Below are positions 55,564 to 64,000 of a stretch of 64,000 bases of DNA, in pieces. The notes under the pieces are model-generated. The model was not told where the DNA came from, did not search any database, and worked only from the letters and a program-made list of their open reading frames with translations. The position numbers and the translations under genes were made by a program. The first letter of the stretch is position 1. Each line of letters begins with the position of its first letter. Source of the stretch: Rhizobium sp. Root274 (GTDB lineage: Bacteria; Pseudomonadota; Alphaproteobacteria; Rhizobiales; Rhizobiaceae); NCBI RefSeq assembly GCF_001429245.1, contig NZ_LMJE01000001.1, forward strand, positions 869,179-933,178, written 5' to 3'.

Positions 55564-55591
55564 TTGACTCGTCGCGAGCCTGTTCTTATCT
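55564..55591 (+). promoter_or_regulatory. groESL promoter (sigma70-like)
   Basis: TTGACT (55564-55569) and TTATCT (55586-55591) with 16-bp spacing, 9 bp before the CIRCE element, so the operator covers the likely transcription start. Confidence 0.6.
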
Positions 55592-55599
55592 CAGCCTCG

Positions 55600-55626
55600 C
55601 TGGCACTCCCCCAGGGCGAGTGCTAA
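55600..55626 (+). promoter_or_regulatory. CIRCE operator (HrcA site) of groESL
   Basis: Left arm CTGGCACTC (55600-55608), nine bases, then GAGTGCTAA (55618-55626). The consensus is TTAGCACTC-N9-GAGTGCTAA; the right arm is perfect and the left has two changes. It sits 60 bp upstream of groES. Confidence 0.9.
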
Positions 55627-55686
55627 CAAATTCCGATGCGATACCCTCAAGGGGTCGCGAGTGTCATTTGATCGAGGGATTAGACA

Positions 55687-55983
55687 ATGGCAAGCACCAA
55701 TTTCCGTCCGCTGCACGACCGCGTTGTAGTCAAGCGCGTCGAGTCCGAAGAAAAGACCAAGGGCGGCATCATCATTCCTGACACCGCCAAGGAAAAGCCG
55801 GCTGAAGGCGAAGTCATCGCTGTCGGTCCTGGCGCCCGCGACGAAAGCGGCAAGCAGGTTGCCCTCGACGTGAAGGTCGGCGACCGCGTTCTGTTCGGCA
55901 AGTGGTCCGGCACCGAGGTCAAGCTCGATGGCGTCGACCTGCTGATCATGAAGGAAGCCGACATCATGGGCATCATCGGCTGA
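55687..55983 (+). CDS. groES: co-chaperonin GroES
   Basis: A 98-residue 10-kDa chaperonin. [19 protein letters not shown] is the classical N-terminus, [13 protein letters not shown] the mobile loop that binds GroEL, and [15 protein letters not shown] the barrel core. It caps the GroEL ring. The CIRCE-controlled promoter lies 60-120 bp upstream. groEL follows after 68 bp. Confidence 0.97.
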   Translation: MASTNFRPLHDRVVVKRVESEEKTKGGIIIPDTAKEKPAEGEVIAVGPGARDESGKQVALDVKVGDRVLFGKWSGTEVKLDGVDLLIMKEADIMGIIG

Positions 55984-56033
55984 TTTCAGCCTGATCCCCA
56001 CCTTCCTTTTTAACCAAGTCAACAATGGGCTAG

Positions 56034-57904
<1,871 letters not shown>

Positions 57905-57932
57905 AAGCATCGAGCCATATGGTTCAGTTTGG

Positions 57933-57960
57933 AAGGGCGGCTCTCGGGCCGCCCTTTCTG
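57933..57960 (+). terminator. terminator hairpin after the groEL repeats
   Basis: AAGGGCGG and CCGCCCTT pair around CTCTCGGG, followed by TCTGCGTTT. It is the last stem before an AT-rich region, so it is the most likely final end of the groESL transcript. Confidence 0.6.
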
Positions 57961-58471
57961 CGTTTGGGAACGCGTCTTGAAGCCCGATGCTCAAATCAAC
58001 ACACAACCATTCGTCGTGCATGTTGACACGTAGAATTCGAATATGAATACATGTTAACCAAGTGCTTCGTAATTGCCCTGACACTTCCGGCGCGAAAGCT
58101 ATTTCAGCAGATCATTGCTGATTAGATCATTCTAATATTTTATTGCGATGCTTGGGGACAAATCGTCGATAGTTAGTCGTATCCTGGAATGTGAGGCGTT
58201 TTCATCTATATACTTTCATGGTATCTAGCGGGTTAATTTTAGGGGGCGAGACGCTTCGGACTTGCAACCTATACTTGGGGATCGGTTTAGCCGCCAGGAG
58301 CCAGGTTCGGGGATTGGGTCAAACTTTGCCGGAAGCTTCCGCGAGGAAGCGGAGTTGGCCGATGGAAACCTTTAGATGTGAGTTAGACTATTCATATATA
58401 AAGGTTTGAAACGCGATTCTGGCTTGCTCCAGTACCGCAGGTGGGGGCTCCTGCGGAGGTGAGACGAAGGC
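57961..58471. other. 511-bp AT-rich non-coding region after groEL
   Basis: Clearly lower in GC than the rest of the window, especially 58000-58250 (for example TCTAATATTTTATTG). No ORF is convincing; a 72-codon frame at 58191-58409 lacks a ribosome site and family similarity. A 7-bp hairpin (CCGCAGG at 58435-58441, CCTGCGG at 58450-58456) lies directly before the GGAGG near the next gene. Confidence 0.45.
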
Positions 58472-59047
58472 GTGCAGGCGGTAACCGGCACACTTTCATT
58501 CAACGAAATGCCGGTCTGGGCCGGTTGGGGACTTCGGACGTTTTGCCTGGCGGGGCAAGACCTCCAGCATGGTGAGGGCCGTTTCGGCCTCGGCTTGGGG
58601 ACAACCTTGTTCAAAATTGCAAATGCAGATCTCGCGACCAGTTTTGCGGTGGGCGATCCGGAATCCGACCGTTTCCTCGGTCAGAACGCCTGCCGATTCG
58701 GAATATCCGAGGATTGGACGGGCGACCTGACGAACGGCATTCTGACGCTCGGCAGCCGAGCGCGGCAGTTGCATGGGCTTGATAGCCACGAGTGCGGTCT
58801 ATTGACCATGATGCGCTGCTACGAACCGGCCGATCGTGGGCATATTCTGAGGCTGTTCGAACAGGCGGCCACGGAGCCTTCGCGCTTCTGCTATTCGACA
58901 ACCATCCTCTCTGCAGCCAACCAAAGGCAGCCGGTCTTTTGCATCGGCGAATCCACCGGCTTCGACGGCACGCGGGGGACGATGGTGGGACTGTTCAATT
59001 TCCCGCGCTTCCAGTTGCCCACGACAGCAACCGTAACCCCTGTCTGA
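58472..59047 (+). CDS. unrecognised protein, 191 aa, PAS-like middle region
   Basis: The frame is long and compositionally protein-like: AVGDPESDRFLGQNACRFGI, then LTMMRCYEPADRGHILRLFE and QPVFCIGESTGFDGT. There is no signal peptide or membrane helix. The start is uncertain: GTG at 58472 is 13 bases after GGAGG and one base after AAGG; ATG at 58508 is an alternative. The middle has weak resemblance to PAS folds, but I do not recognise the family. The opposite-strand frames are shorter and less protein-like. It stands alone between the groEL region and doxX. Confidence 0.6.
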   Translation: MQAVTGTLSFNEMPVWAGWGLRTFCLAGQDLQHGEGRFGLGLGTTLFKIANADLATSFAVGDPESDRFLGQNACRFGISEDWTGDLTNGILTLGSRARQLHGLDSHECGLLTMMRCYEPADRGHILRLFEQAATEPSRFCYSTTILSAANQRQPVFCIGESTGFDGTRGTMVGLFNFPRFQLPTTATVTPV

Positions 59048-59157
59048 TTGTCACCACGGAAGAGCTGACCAACGCCCCTCCGTGCCGACGACCGGCTGAA
59101 GATAGGCAGCAGGATTGTGTGCGTCAGTGTTTACAACTGAGGCCGATCAAACTGCCA

Positions 59158-59184
59158 ACTGTTCTGTTTTTGTGAACGAACAGT
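59158..59184. repeat. 7-bp inverted repeat upstream of doxX
   Basis: ACTGTTC (59158-59164) and GAACAGT (59178-59184) are separated by 13 bases, including a T-rich run. It lies 105 bp upstream of the doxX start. Could be an operator or a weak terminator for the gene at 58472. Confidence 0.4.
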
Positions 59185-59289
59185 CAAGCGTCGTTAATCT
59201 ATCGCTTAAGCAAAAATCCAGGCATCTAGGATCCACATTCTGAAGCCCACAAGGGGTGTGGTTTCAGCGACAAACTCATGGAGCCTAAG

Positions 59290-59739
59290 ATGTCCAGCAC
59301 CAATAATGGCCTTCTCGTCCTTGTCCGCATTCTGCTTTCGTTCATTTTCATTTTGTCCGGCTTCGGCAAGCTGTCTGACCCGACGGCCACCGCTGGCATG
59401 ATCACCGGCGCCGGTCTGCCCGCCGCTGGCCTGCTCGCCTACGCCGCCGGCCTCTTCGAACTCGTTGCCGGTCTCTTCGTCCTCGTCGGCTTCCAGACCA
59501 AACTGACCGCCTGGGCCCTGGCCATCTTCTGCGTGTTCACCGGTCTCGTCTTCCATTCCGGCACGGTTGCCATCGAAGGCTGGCCGGAAGGCGCGCTTGG
59601 CTGGATCAACACGCTGAACCAGATCATGCTGATGAAGAACATCACCCTGGCTGGCGGCTACATCGCTCTCGCCATCGTCGGTGCCGGCGCCTACTCGATC
59701 GACGCCCGTCGCGGCTCGGCTTCTGCCGTCTCCGCCTGA
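59290..59739 (+). CDS. DoxX-family membrane protein
   Basis: A 149-residue four-helix membrane protein: LLVLVRILLSFIFILSGFGKL, ATAGMITGAGLPAAGLLAYA, LFVLVGFQTKLTAWALAIF, and ITLAGGYIALAIVGAGAYSI. DoxX proteins are linked to oxidative stress and membrane redox, but the reaction is not established. ATG at 59290 is chosen because GGAG lies at 59281-59284, six bases upstream; an ATG at 59278 lacks this. A strong terminator follows. Confidence 0.88.
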   Translation: MSSTNNGLLVLVRILLSFIFILSGFGKLSDPTATAGMITGAGLPAAGLLAYAAGLFELVAGLFVLVGFQTKLTAWALAIFCVFTGLVFHSGTVAIEGWPEGALGWINTLNQIMLMKNITLAGGYIALAIVGAGAYSIDARRGSASAVSA

Positions 59740-59763
59740 TCCCTGCCCTATAAGGTTCAAAAC

Positions 59764-59795
59764 AAACCCGCTGGAGCGATCCGGCGGGTTTTTTT
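59764..59795 (+). terminator. rho-independent terminator after doxX
   Basis: AAACCCGC and GCGGGTTT pair, extended by a few bases around AGCGAT, followed by seven T. It lies 24 bp after the doxX stop. Confidence 0.92.
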
Positions 59796-59812
59796 GTGTT
59801 GTGTTGCGCGCT

Positions 59813-59923
59813 GCCCCTCATCCGCCTGCCGGCACCTTCCCCCGGCAGGCGGGGAGAAGGCAGCAAGCAGCGCCGTGTCAGTCCCCTCTCCCCGCTCGCG
59901 GGGAGAGGGTCAGGGTCAGGGGC
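59813..59923. repeat. RIME-type intergenic palindromic element (111 bp)
   Basis: Element ends are GCCCCTCA and TCAGGGGC, nearly inverted. It holds two palindromes: GCCTGCCGG...CCGGCAGGC (59826-59851 region) and CCCTCTCCCCGC-TC-GCGGGGAGAGGG (59883-59908 region). Size and two-palindrome layout match the Rhizobium-specific intergenic mosaic elements (RIME1, about 108 bp). It lies between doxX and hisG. The family assignment rests on architecture only. Confidence 0.7.
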
Positions 59924-59938
59924 AAATCTTAAGCAGCC

Positions 59939-60634
59939 TCACAGCACGCCGCGCACGGCCTCAACGATGCGGCCGATCATGGAGTTGCCCTCATGCTCCG
60001 GCTTTCTCGCTCGCACCAGGCAAGCCTCGGAGCGCAGGATGACACCGTCCGACAGGACCTTCAAATGATTGGCCTTCAAGGTCGAGCCGGTCGAGGTGAT
60101 GTCGACGATGATATCGGCCTGGCCGGCGGCTGGCGCACCTTCGGTGGCGCCCAGACTTTCAACGATGCGGTAGAGCTGGATGCCGTGCTGGCGCGAAAAA
60201 TGCTGCTGCGTCAGGCGCCAGTATTTGGTCGCGATCGCGAGCCGTCGGCCATGGCGTGTGCGGAATTCGGCGGCGACGTCGCCGAGGTCGGCCATGGTGT
60301 CGACATCGTACCAGATTTCGGGAACGGCCACGACGACATCGGCATGGCCGAAGCCGAGGCGGGCGGCGATCTCGACGCGGGCGTCTGCTTCCGCCAGACC
60401 CTCGCGGATCAGATCCTCGCCGGTCACGCCGAAATCGACGGTGCCGTTGCCGATCTCGCGCGAGATTTCCGAGGCCGATAGATAGGCGATCTCGACATCT
60501 TCGAAGCCTTCGACGCGGCCGCGATAGGAGCGGTCATTGCCGACGGCGACGATCTTCATGCCGGCCTTTTCGAAGATGGCGGAGGCATCGTCCTTCATTC
60601 GGCCCTTGGAGGGCAGACTGATGGTGATGGTCAT
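59939..60634 (-). CDS. hisG: ATP phosphoribosyltransferase, short form
   Basis: A 231-residue HisG-S enzyme: condenses ATP and PRPP in the first step of histidine synthesis. [18 protein letters not shown] at the N-terminus, [11 protein letters not shown] in the middle, and the PRPP motif [15 protein letters not shown] near the end. The short form lacks the C-terminal regulatory domain and needs HisZ, which is encoded just upstream with a 4-bp overlap (ATGA). Confidence 0.95.
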   Translation of the reverse strand: MTITISLPSKGRMKDDASAIFEKAGMKIVAVGNDRSYRGRVEGFEDVEIAYLSASEISREIGNGTVDFGVTGEDLIREGLAEADARVEIAARLGFGHADVVVAVPEIWYDVDTMADLGDVAAEFRTRHGRRLAIATKYWRLTQQHFSRQHGIQLYRIVESLGATEGAPAAGQADIIVDITSTGSTLKANHLKVLSDGVILRSEACLVRARKPEHEGNSMIGRIVEAVRGVL

Positions 60635-61752
60635 TTTGCGCTCCGTTCGTTTTCGATACGATCCAGCCAGAGCGAGAAGCCGACGGCCGGGATATGGGTC
60701 TCGGCGCCGAGCAGGGTCAGCAGGCGATCAAAGCGTCCACCACCGGCGAGCACGGCTGGCTTGCCCTCGACGGCCACTTCGAAAACGAGGCCGGTGTAAT
60801 AATCGAGCGGGCGGCCGAAGGCGGCGCGGTAGGTGATGCGGGAGAGGTCAGTACCAATATTGGCCAGCGCTGCGACGCGTTCGTCGAAACGGGACAGAGC
60901 CGATCCGAGCTTCAGGCCGGCGGCATCGGCAAAACCGGCGAGCGCTGCCGACGCATCGGCAAGCGGCAGCTCCAGCGAGAGGAATTCGCGCAGCAGAAGC
61001 AGAGCTGCGCCATCCAGCCGGGTTTCCGAAAGCTCCAGCTTCTCCTTCAGGCGACGGGCGATCTCGGTGGGCGTGCGGCTCGCATTGGTCAGATAGCCGG
61101 TCGCCTGCATGGTCGCGTCGATATGGGCAATCAACGCGTCCTGGTCGCCGCTTGCGAGCAGGCTTGAGACTTGCGAATCGAGACCGGGGACCGGCGTCGG
61201 GGTAGCGAGGGTACGCAGCAGCTGGTCAATCTGGGCCGGGTTGCCGAAAGCCTGAATCAGGCGCTTCTGCCAGCCGGCCGGCAGGCCGAGCGCCTTGACG
61301 ACGGCTTCGAACACGGACTGGTCGCCGAGGGTGACGGTGAGCGGCTTCGTCGGCAGGAGGCGGGTGAGGATCGCCACGCTGTCGGCAATCGCGCGGGCAT
61401 CCGAGGCGGCGATGGCGATGTCACCGAGATCTTCGATGCCGGCCTGGTAAAATTCCTGCGGGCCTTCGCGGCGCTGGCGGAAGACTTCGCCGAGATAGGC
61501 ATAACGCTTCGGCGTGCCGGTCGCGGTCTCGATGTGGCGCAGACAGACGGGAATGGTGAATTCGGGCCGCAGGCACAGGCTTTCGCCGCGCTCATTCTCG
61601 GTGAGGAAGATGCGCCGACGCAGATCCTCGCCCGCCATGTCGAGGAAGGGGGCGGCCGGCTGGATCACGGGCGTGTCGACGCGGGTCGTGCCGCGTGAGG
61701 TGAATTCCTGCAGGATGGTGCCGGCGAAATCGGGCATGTCGGTCAGGGGCAT
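60631..61752 (-). CDS. hisZ: ATP phosphoribosyltransferase regulatory subunit
   Basis: A 373-residue HisRS paralogue that forms a complex with short HisG and gives histidine feedback control. The HisRS-like core remains: [18 protein letters not shown] resembles the synthetase motif, and [13 protein letters not shown]. It lacks the anticodon-binding domain. The stop overlaps the hisG start. A palindromic repeat and the VOC gene separate it from hisS. Confidence 0.93.
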   Translation of the reverse strand: MPLTDMPDFAGTILQEFTSRGTTRVDTPVIQPAAPFLDMAGEDLRRRIFLTENERGESLCLRPEFTIPVCLRHIETATGTPKRYAYLGEVFRQRREGPQEFYQAGIEDLGDIAIAASDARAIADSVAILTRLLPTKPLTVTLGDQSVFEAVVKALGLPAGWQKRLIQAFGNPAQIDQLLRTLATPTPVPGLDSQVSSLLASGDQDALIAHIDATMQATGYLTNASRTPTEIARRLKEKLELSETRLDGAALLLLREFLSLELPLADASAALAGFADAAGLKLGSALSRFDERVAALANIGTDLSRITYRAAFGRPLDYYTGLVFEVAVEGKPAVLAGGGRFDRLLTLLGAETHIPAVGFSLWLDRIENERSAK

Positions 61753-61773
61753 GTTACACCACGGCTTAGAGAG

Positions 61774-61898
61774 TACCCCCCTCTGACACTTCGTGACATC
61801 TCCCCCTCAAGGGGGGAAATCAGAGGGAGTTCGGGGTGCTCAACCGTGATCGATCTCCCCGCTTGAGGGGAAGATGCCCGGCAGGGCAGAGAGGGGTA
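61774..61898. repeat. second palindromic intergenic element (125 bp)
   Basis: Ends TACCCCCCTCTG and CAGAGAGGGGTA are inverted with one insertion. Inside are ATCTCCCCC-TCA-AGGGGGGAAAT and GATCTCCCCGCTTGAGGGGAAGATG-type palindromes, the pattern of another rhizobial palindromic repeat class. It lies between hisZ and the VOC gene, where hisS and hisZ are often contiguous in relatives. Confidence 0.65.
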
Positions 61899-61928
61899 AA
61901 GGCTCGGCACTACATCAACCATGAGTAT

Positions 61929-62294
61929 TCAACCAACTGCCTGCATCAGCTCGATCCGATTGCCGAAGGGGTCGTAGACATACAGCCTGTCAAACCCCTG
62001 CAACGGCTCGTCCGAAACGACTTTGTATCCTGCGGCTTCAATCCTTGCCGCGAGCCCTGCCAGACCTTCGACGAGAATTGCGGGATGCGCCTTGCGAGCC
62101 GGGCGAAAATCTTCTTCGACACCGAGATGGATGCGAAGATCACCCTGCTCAAACCAGCACCCACAGCGCCGGGCCAGATTTTCCGGCTTCTGCACTTCGA
62201 TGAGCCCCAGCACATCACGATAAAAGGCACGCGCCCGGTCTTCACCACCTGACGGCATGGCCAGTTGAACATGGTGAAGCGCCAGAAGGGCCAT
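61929..62294 (-). CDS. VOC-family (glyoxalase/dioxygenase fold) protein
   Basis: A 121-residue VOC protein: LALHHVQLAMPSGGEDRARAFYRDVLG and YVYDPFGNRIELMQ fit the beta-alpha-beta-beta-beta metal fold. Likely metal ligands are the His in LHHVQL and the Glu in NRIEL. Reactions in this superfamily are diverse, so function is not called. Only 4 bp separate it from hisS upstream, so it is co-transcribed; its placement splits hisS from hisZ. Confidence 0.85.
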   Translation of the reverse strand: MALLALHHVQLAMPSGGEDRARAFYRDVLGLIEVQKPENLARRCGCWFEQGDLRIHLGVEEDFRPARKAHPAILVEGLAGLAARIEAAGYKVVSDEPLQGFDRLYVYDPFGNRIELMQAVG

Positions 62295-62298
62295 TTAC

Positions 62299-63816
62299 TC
62301 AACCTTTCGCCCGGCAGCGATCTTCCGCCTGGGCAGCCAGGATCTCCTTGACCTTCGCCACGAGCTCGGCCTCGGGCACCACTTCCTGCGCCACACGCGC
62401 CTCGCGCCATTCGGCATTGTCGGTGATCTCGCCCGAGAGGCGCTTGCCCTCGATCAGGTCCTTGATCTGCACGACACCTTGAGCGCGCTCGTCGCCGCCC
62501 TGGATGATGGCAATGGGCGCGCCGCGGCGGTCGGCATATTTCAGCTGGTTGCCGAATTTTTTCCAGTTGCCCTGGTACATTTCGGCGCGGATGCCTTCTG
62601 CGCGCAGATGCTGCGTGAAGCGCTGGTAACGGCCCATGCTCTCGACATCGCCGTCCATGACGGTGACGAGGACCGGGCCGAGCGCGTGGTCCTCGCCGAG
62701 CTTGCCGAGGTTCTTCAGCGCCGTCATCAGACGCGAGACGCCGATGGAGAAACCCGTGGCCGGGACCGGCTGGCCCATGAAGCGGGAGACGAGGCCATCG
62801 TATCGCCCGCCGCCGCCGACCGAGCCGAAGACGACCTTTTCGCCCTTTTCATTGGTAACGTCGAAGGTGAGTTCGGCTTCGTAGACAGGGCCGGTATAGT
62901 ATTCGAGGCCACGGACGACGGAGGGGTCGATCTTGATGCGGTCCGGCCCGTAGCCGGCGCCTGCAACAAGCGCGCCGATCATGTTCAGTTCCTCGACGCC
63001 CTCTTCACCCTTGGAGGTTCCTGCGACGAGTGCGGCCAATTCGGCAGCGCTTTCGGCATAGGACTTGATGCCGACGAAGAAAAGGACCTTAGCAATCTGC
63101 TCCTCATTCAGCCCCGCACCCTTGGTGAAGTCGCCGGACTCATCCTTGCGGCCTTCACCGAGCAGAAGCTTCACGCCTTCAGGCCCAAACTTATCGAGCT
63201 TGTCGATCGCCCGCAGCACGTTGAGCCTACGACCTGCATTCTCCTCGCCGCCGAGGCCGATGGCCTCCATAACACCATCCAGAACCTTACGGTTGTTGAC
63301 CCGGATCACATAGTCGCCGCGCTTGATGCCCAGCGCTTCCAGCGTGTCGGCCATCATCATGCACATTTCGGCATCGGCCTGGACGCCGGGGGCACCAACC
63401 GTATCGGCGTCGAACTGCATGAACTGGCGGAAACGGCCAGGACCCGGCTTCTCGTTGCGGAAGACGTAGCCGGCGCGGTAGGTGCGGAACGGCAGCTGGA
63501 TTTCCTGGAAATTCTCCGCGACATGGCGGGCCATCGGCGCCGTCAGGTCGTAGCGCAGCGACATCCACTGGTCGTCGTCGTCCTGCAGCGAGAAGACGCC
63601 TTCGTTCGGGCGGTCGCTGTCGGGTAGGAATTTTCCGAGCGCATCGGTGTATTCGAAGAGCGGGGTCTCGATCGGGTCGAAGCCGTAGCGCTCATAGACC
63701 TCGCGGATGGTCTCCATCATCTGATTGGCGGCGCGGATATCGGCTGCCTCGCGATCGACGAAGCCGCGCGGCAGGCGGGCCTTCAGCTTTTGCGGCTTCT
63801 TGTTCTTTTCGCTCAT
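62299..63816 (-). CDS. hisS: histidyl-tRNA synthetase
   Basis: A 505-residue class II synthetase. [13 protein letters not shown] and [19 protein letters not shown] are motif 1 region; [20 protein letters not shown] is motif 2 (about residues 110-130); [16 protein letters not shown] is a histidine-specific motif; GGGRYDGL and GFSIGVSRL are motif 3. The length is above average because of extra residues in the insertion domain, as in other alphaproteobacteria. Start ATG at 63816. The partial gene at 63970 is divergent. Confidence 0.96.
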   Translation of the reverse strand: MSEKNKKPQKLKARLPRGFVDREAADIRAANQMMETIREVYERYGFDPIETPLFEYTDALGKFLPDSDRPNEGVFSLQDDDDQWMSLRYDLTAPMARHVAENFQEIQLPFRTYRAGYVFRNEKPGPGRFRQFMQFDADTVGAPGVQADAEMCMMMADTLEALGIKRGDYVIRVNNRKVLDGVMEAIGLGGEENAGRRLNVLRAIDKLDKFGPEGVKLLLGEGRKDESGDFTKGAGLNEEQIAKVLFFVGIKSYAESAAELAALVAGTSKGEEGVEELNMIGALVAGAGYGPDRIKIDPSVVRGLEYYTGPVYEAELTFDVTNEKGEKVVFGSVGGGGRYDGLVSRFMGQPVPATGFSIGVSRLMTALKNLGKLGEDHALGPVLVTVMDGDVESMGRYQRFTQHLRAEGIRAEMYQGNWKKFGNQLKYADRRGAPIAIIQGGDERAQGVVQIKDLIEGKRLSGEITDNAEWREARVAQEVVPEAELVAKVKEILAAQAEDRCRAKG

Positions 63817-63969
63817 GATGACAACCGGAATTCCGTTTTAAAAAGGTGCCGGTGTCTTAGAGGATCAAGGATTTGGCGGCAAGGGCGAAGGCGGGTGGGG
63901 TCGAGGTCGGATGCTGGAAAATGGGTGGGCGCGGTGGTATATTCCAACGCGAAACCAGAGGTTGGACCG

Positions 63970-64000
63970 ATGAACAAGCGCGTCACGCTCGATATGCCGG
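63970..64000 (+). CDS. start of an unidentified gene, cut by window edge
   Basis: Ten codons, MNKRVTLDMP, follow an ATG with AGAGG eight bases upstream (CCAGAGGTTGGACCG). Divergent from hisS. Too short to identify. Whether it is a real gene depends on sequence beyond the window. Confidence 0.35.
   Translation, partial: MNKRVTLDMP

Noticed and set aside
58191..58409. 72-residue frame in the AT-rich region after groEL
   Set aside because: No ribosome site and no protein-like composition.
58496..58789. 97-residue minus-strand frame inside 58472-59047
   Set aside because: The plus frame is longer and has more protein-like conserved stretches; both cannot be excluded but the minus is weaker.

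Overview
This is a gene-dense, GC-rich 64 kb chromosomal segment that reads as an alphaproteobacterium of the Rhizobiaceae (Rhizobium/Agrobacterium type). The main reasons are an F0-only ATP synthase operon with both b and b' subunits, the short HisG plus HisZ pair, a waaA/lpxK/DUF4170/DUF2093 lipid A cluster, a GTTC-N7-GTTC LexA-type box, and a 111-bp intergenic element with two palindromes that matches the architecture of rhizobial RIME repeats. I found no tRNA, rRNA, CRISPR array, transposase or prophage. Most of the window is core chromosome.

Layout. 1-2.8 kb: minus-strand PAS-domain gene cut by the window edge, small membrane protein, SppA-type protease, tRNA/RNA methyltransferase, DUF2007. 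2.9-7.3 kb: plus-strand polyprenyl diphosphate synthase, secreted TPR protein, ispE and moaB. 7.3-10 kb: reduced glycosyltransferase, divergent radical SAM gene behind a LexA-type box, rnhB. 10-13.2 kb: atpI-atpB-atpE-atpF'-atpF (minus). 13.5-19.3 kb: small membrane protein, SleB-type hydrolase, and the kup/corA/mrp group. 19.6-22.6 kb: orphan LuxR regulator, SMP-30 lactonase, PRC-barrel protein. 22.6-27.2 kb: a catabolic module of MttB-like methyltransferase plus flavin/Fe-S demethylase with a divergent LysR regulator. 27.2-30.5 kb: two signalling proteins. 30.7-38.7 kb: mutL, DUF2093, then lpxK, HAD phosphatase, waaA, DUF4170, cysQ and pmbA. 38.8-49.3 kb: CPA2 antiporter, patatin, rsmD, a pseudouridine synthase with a very long low-complexity tail, tadA, GNAT, lipoprotein, ileS. 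49.5-55.5 kb: BrnA-like orphan, diguanylate cyclase, split YeeE/YedE pair, ribF, HAD, chrA. 55.6-57.7 kb: groESL under a CIRCE operator. 57.7-64 kb: groEL 3' repeats, an unrecognised gene, doxX, hisG-hisZ, VOC, hisS.

How genes work together. Isoprenoid supply (ispE) sits next to the prenyl synthase. The F0 genes form one operon that ends in a strong terminator. Lipid A/Kdo genes form a minus-strand run. HisS, HisZ and HisG form a histidine/tRNA-His block apparently interrupted by a VOC gene and a palindromic repeat. The MttB/OYE/LysR cluster looks like an inducible system for removing methyl groups from a quaternary amine or betaine.

The most unusual signals are: (i) the 3' end of groEL, including its stop codon, is tandemly repeated about 2.3 times with two conserved hairpins per unit; (ii) a perfect LexA-type box stands in front of a PA0069-family radical SAM gene; (iii) the MttB-like/flavin demethylase pair has no corrinoid partner nearby and only three of the four usual Fe-S cysteines; (iv) the pseudouridine synthase has a repeat-built tail of about 360 residues.
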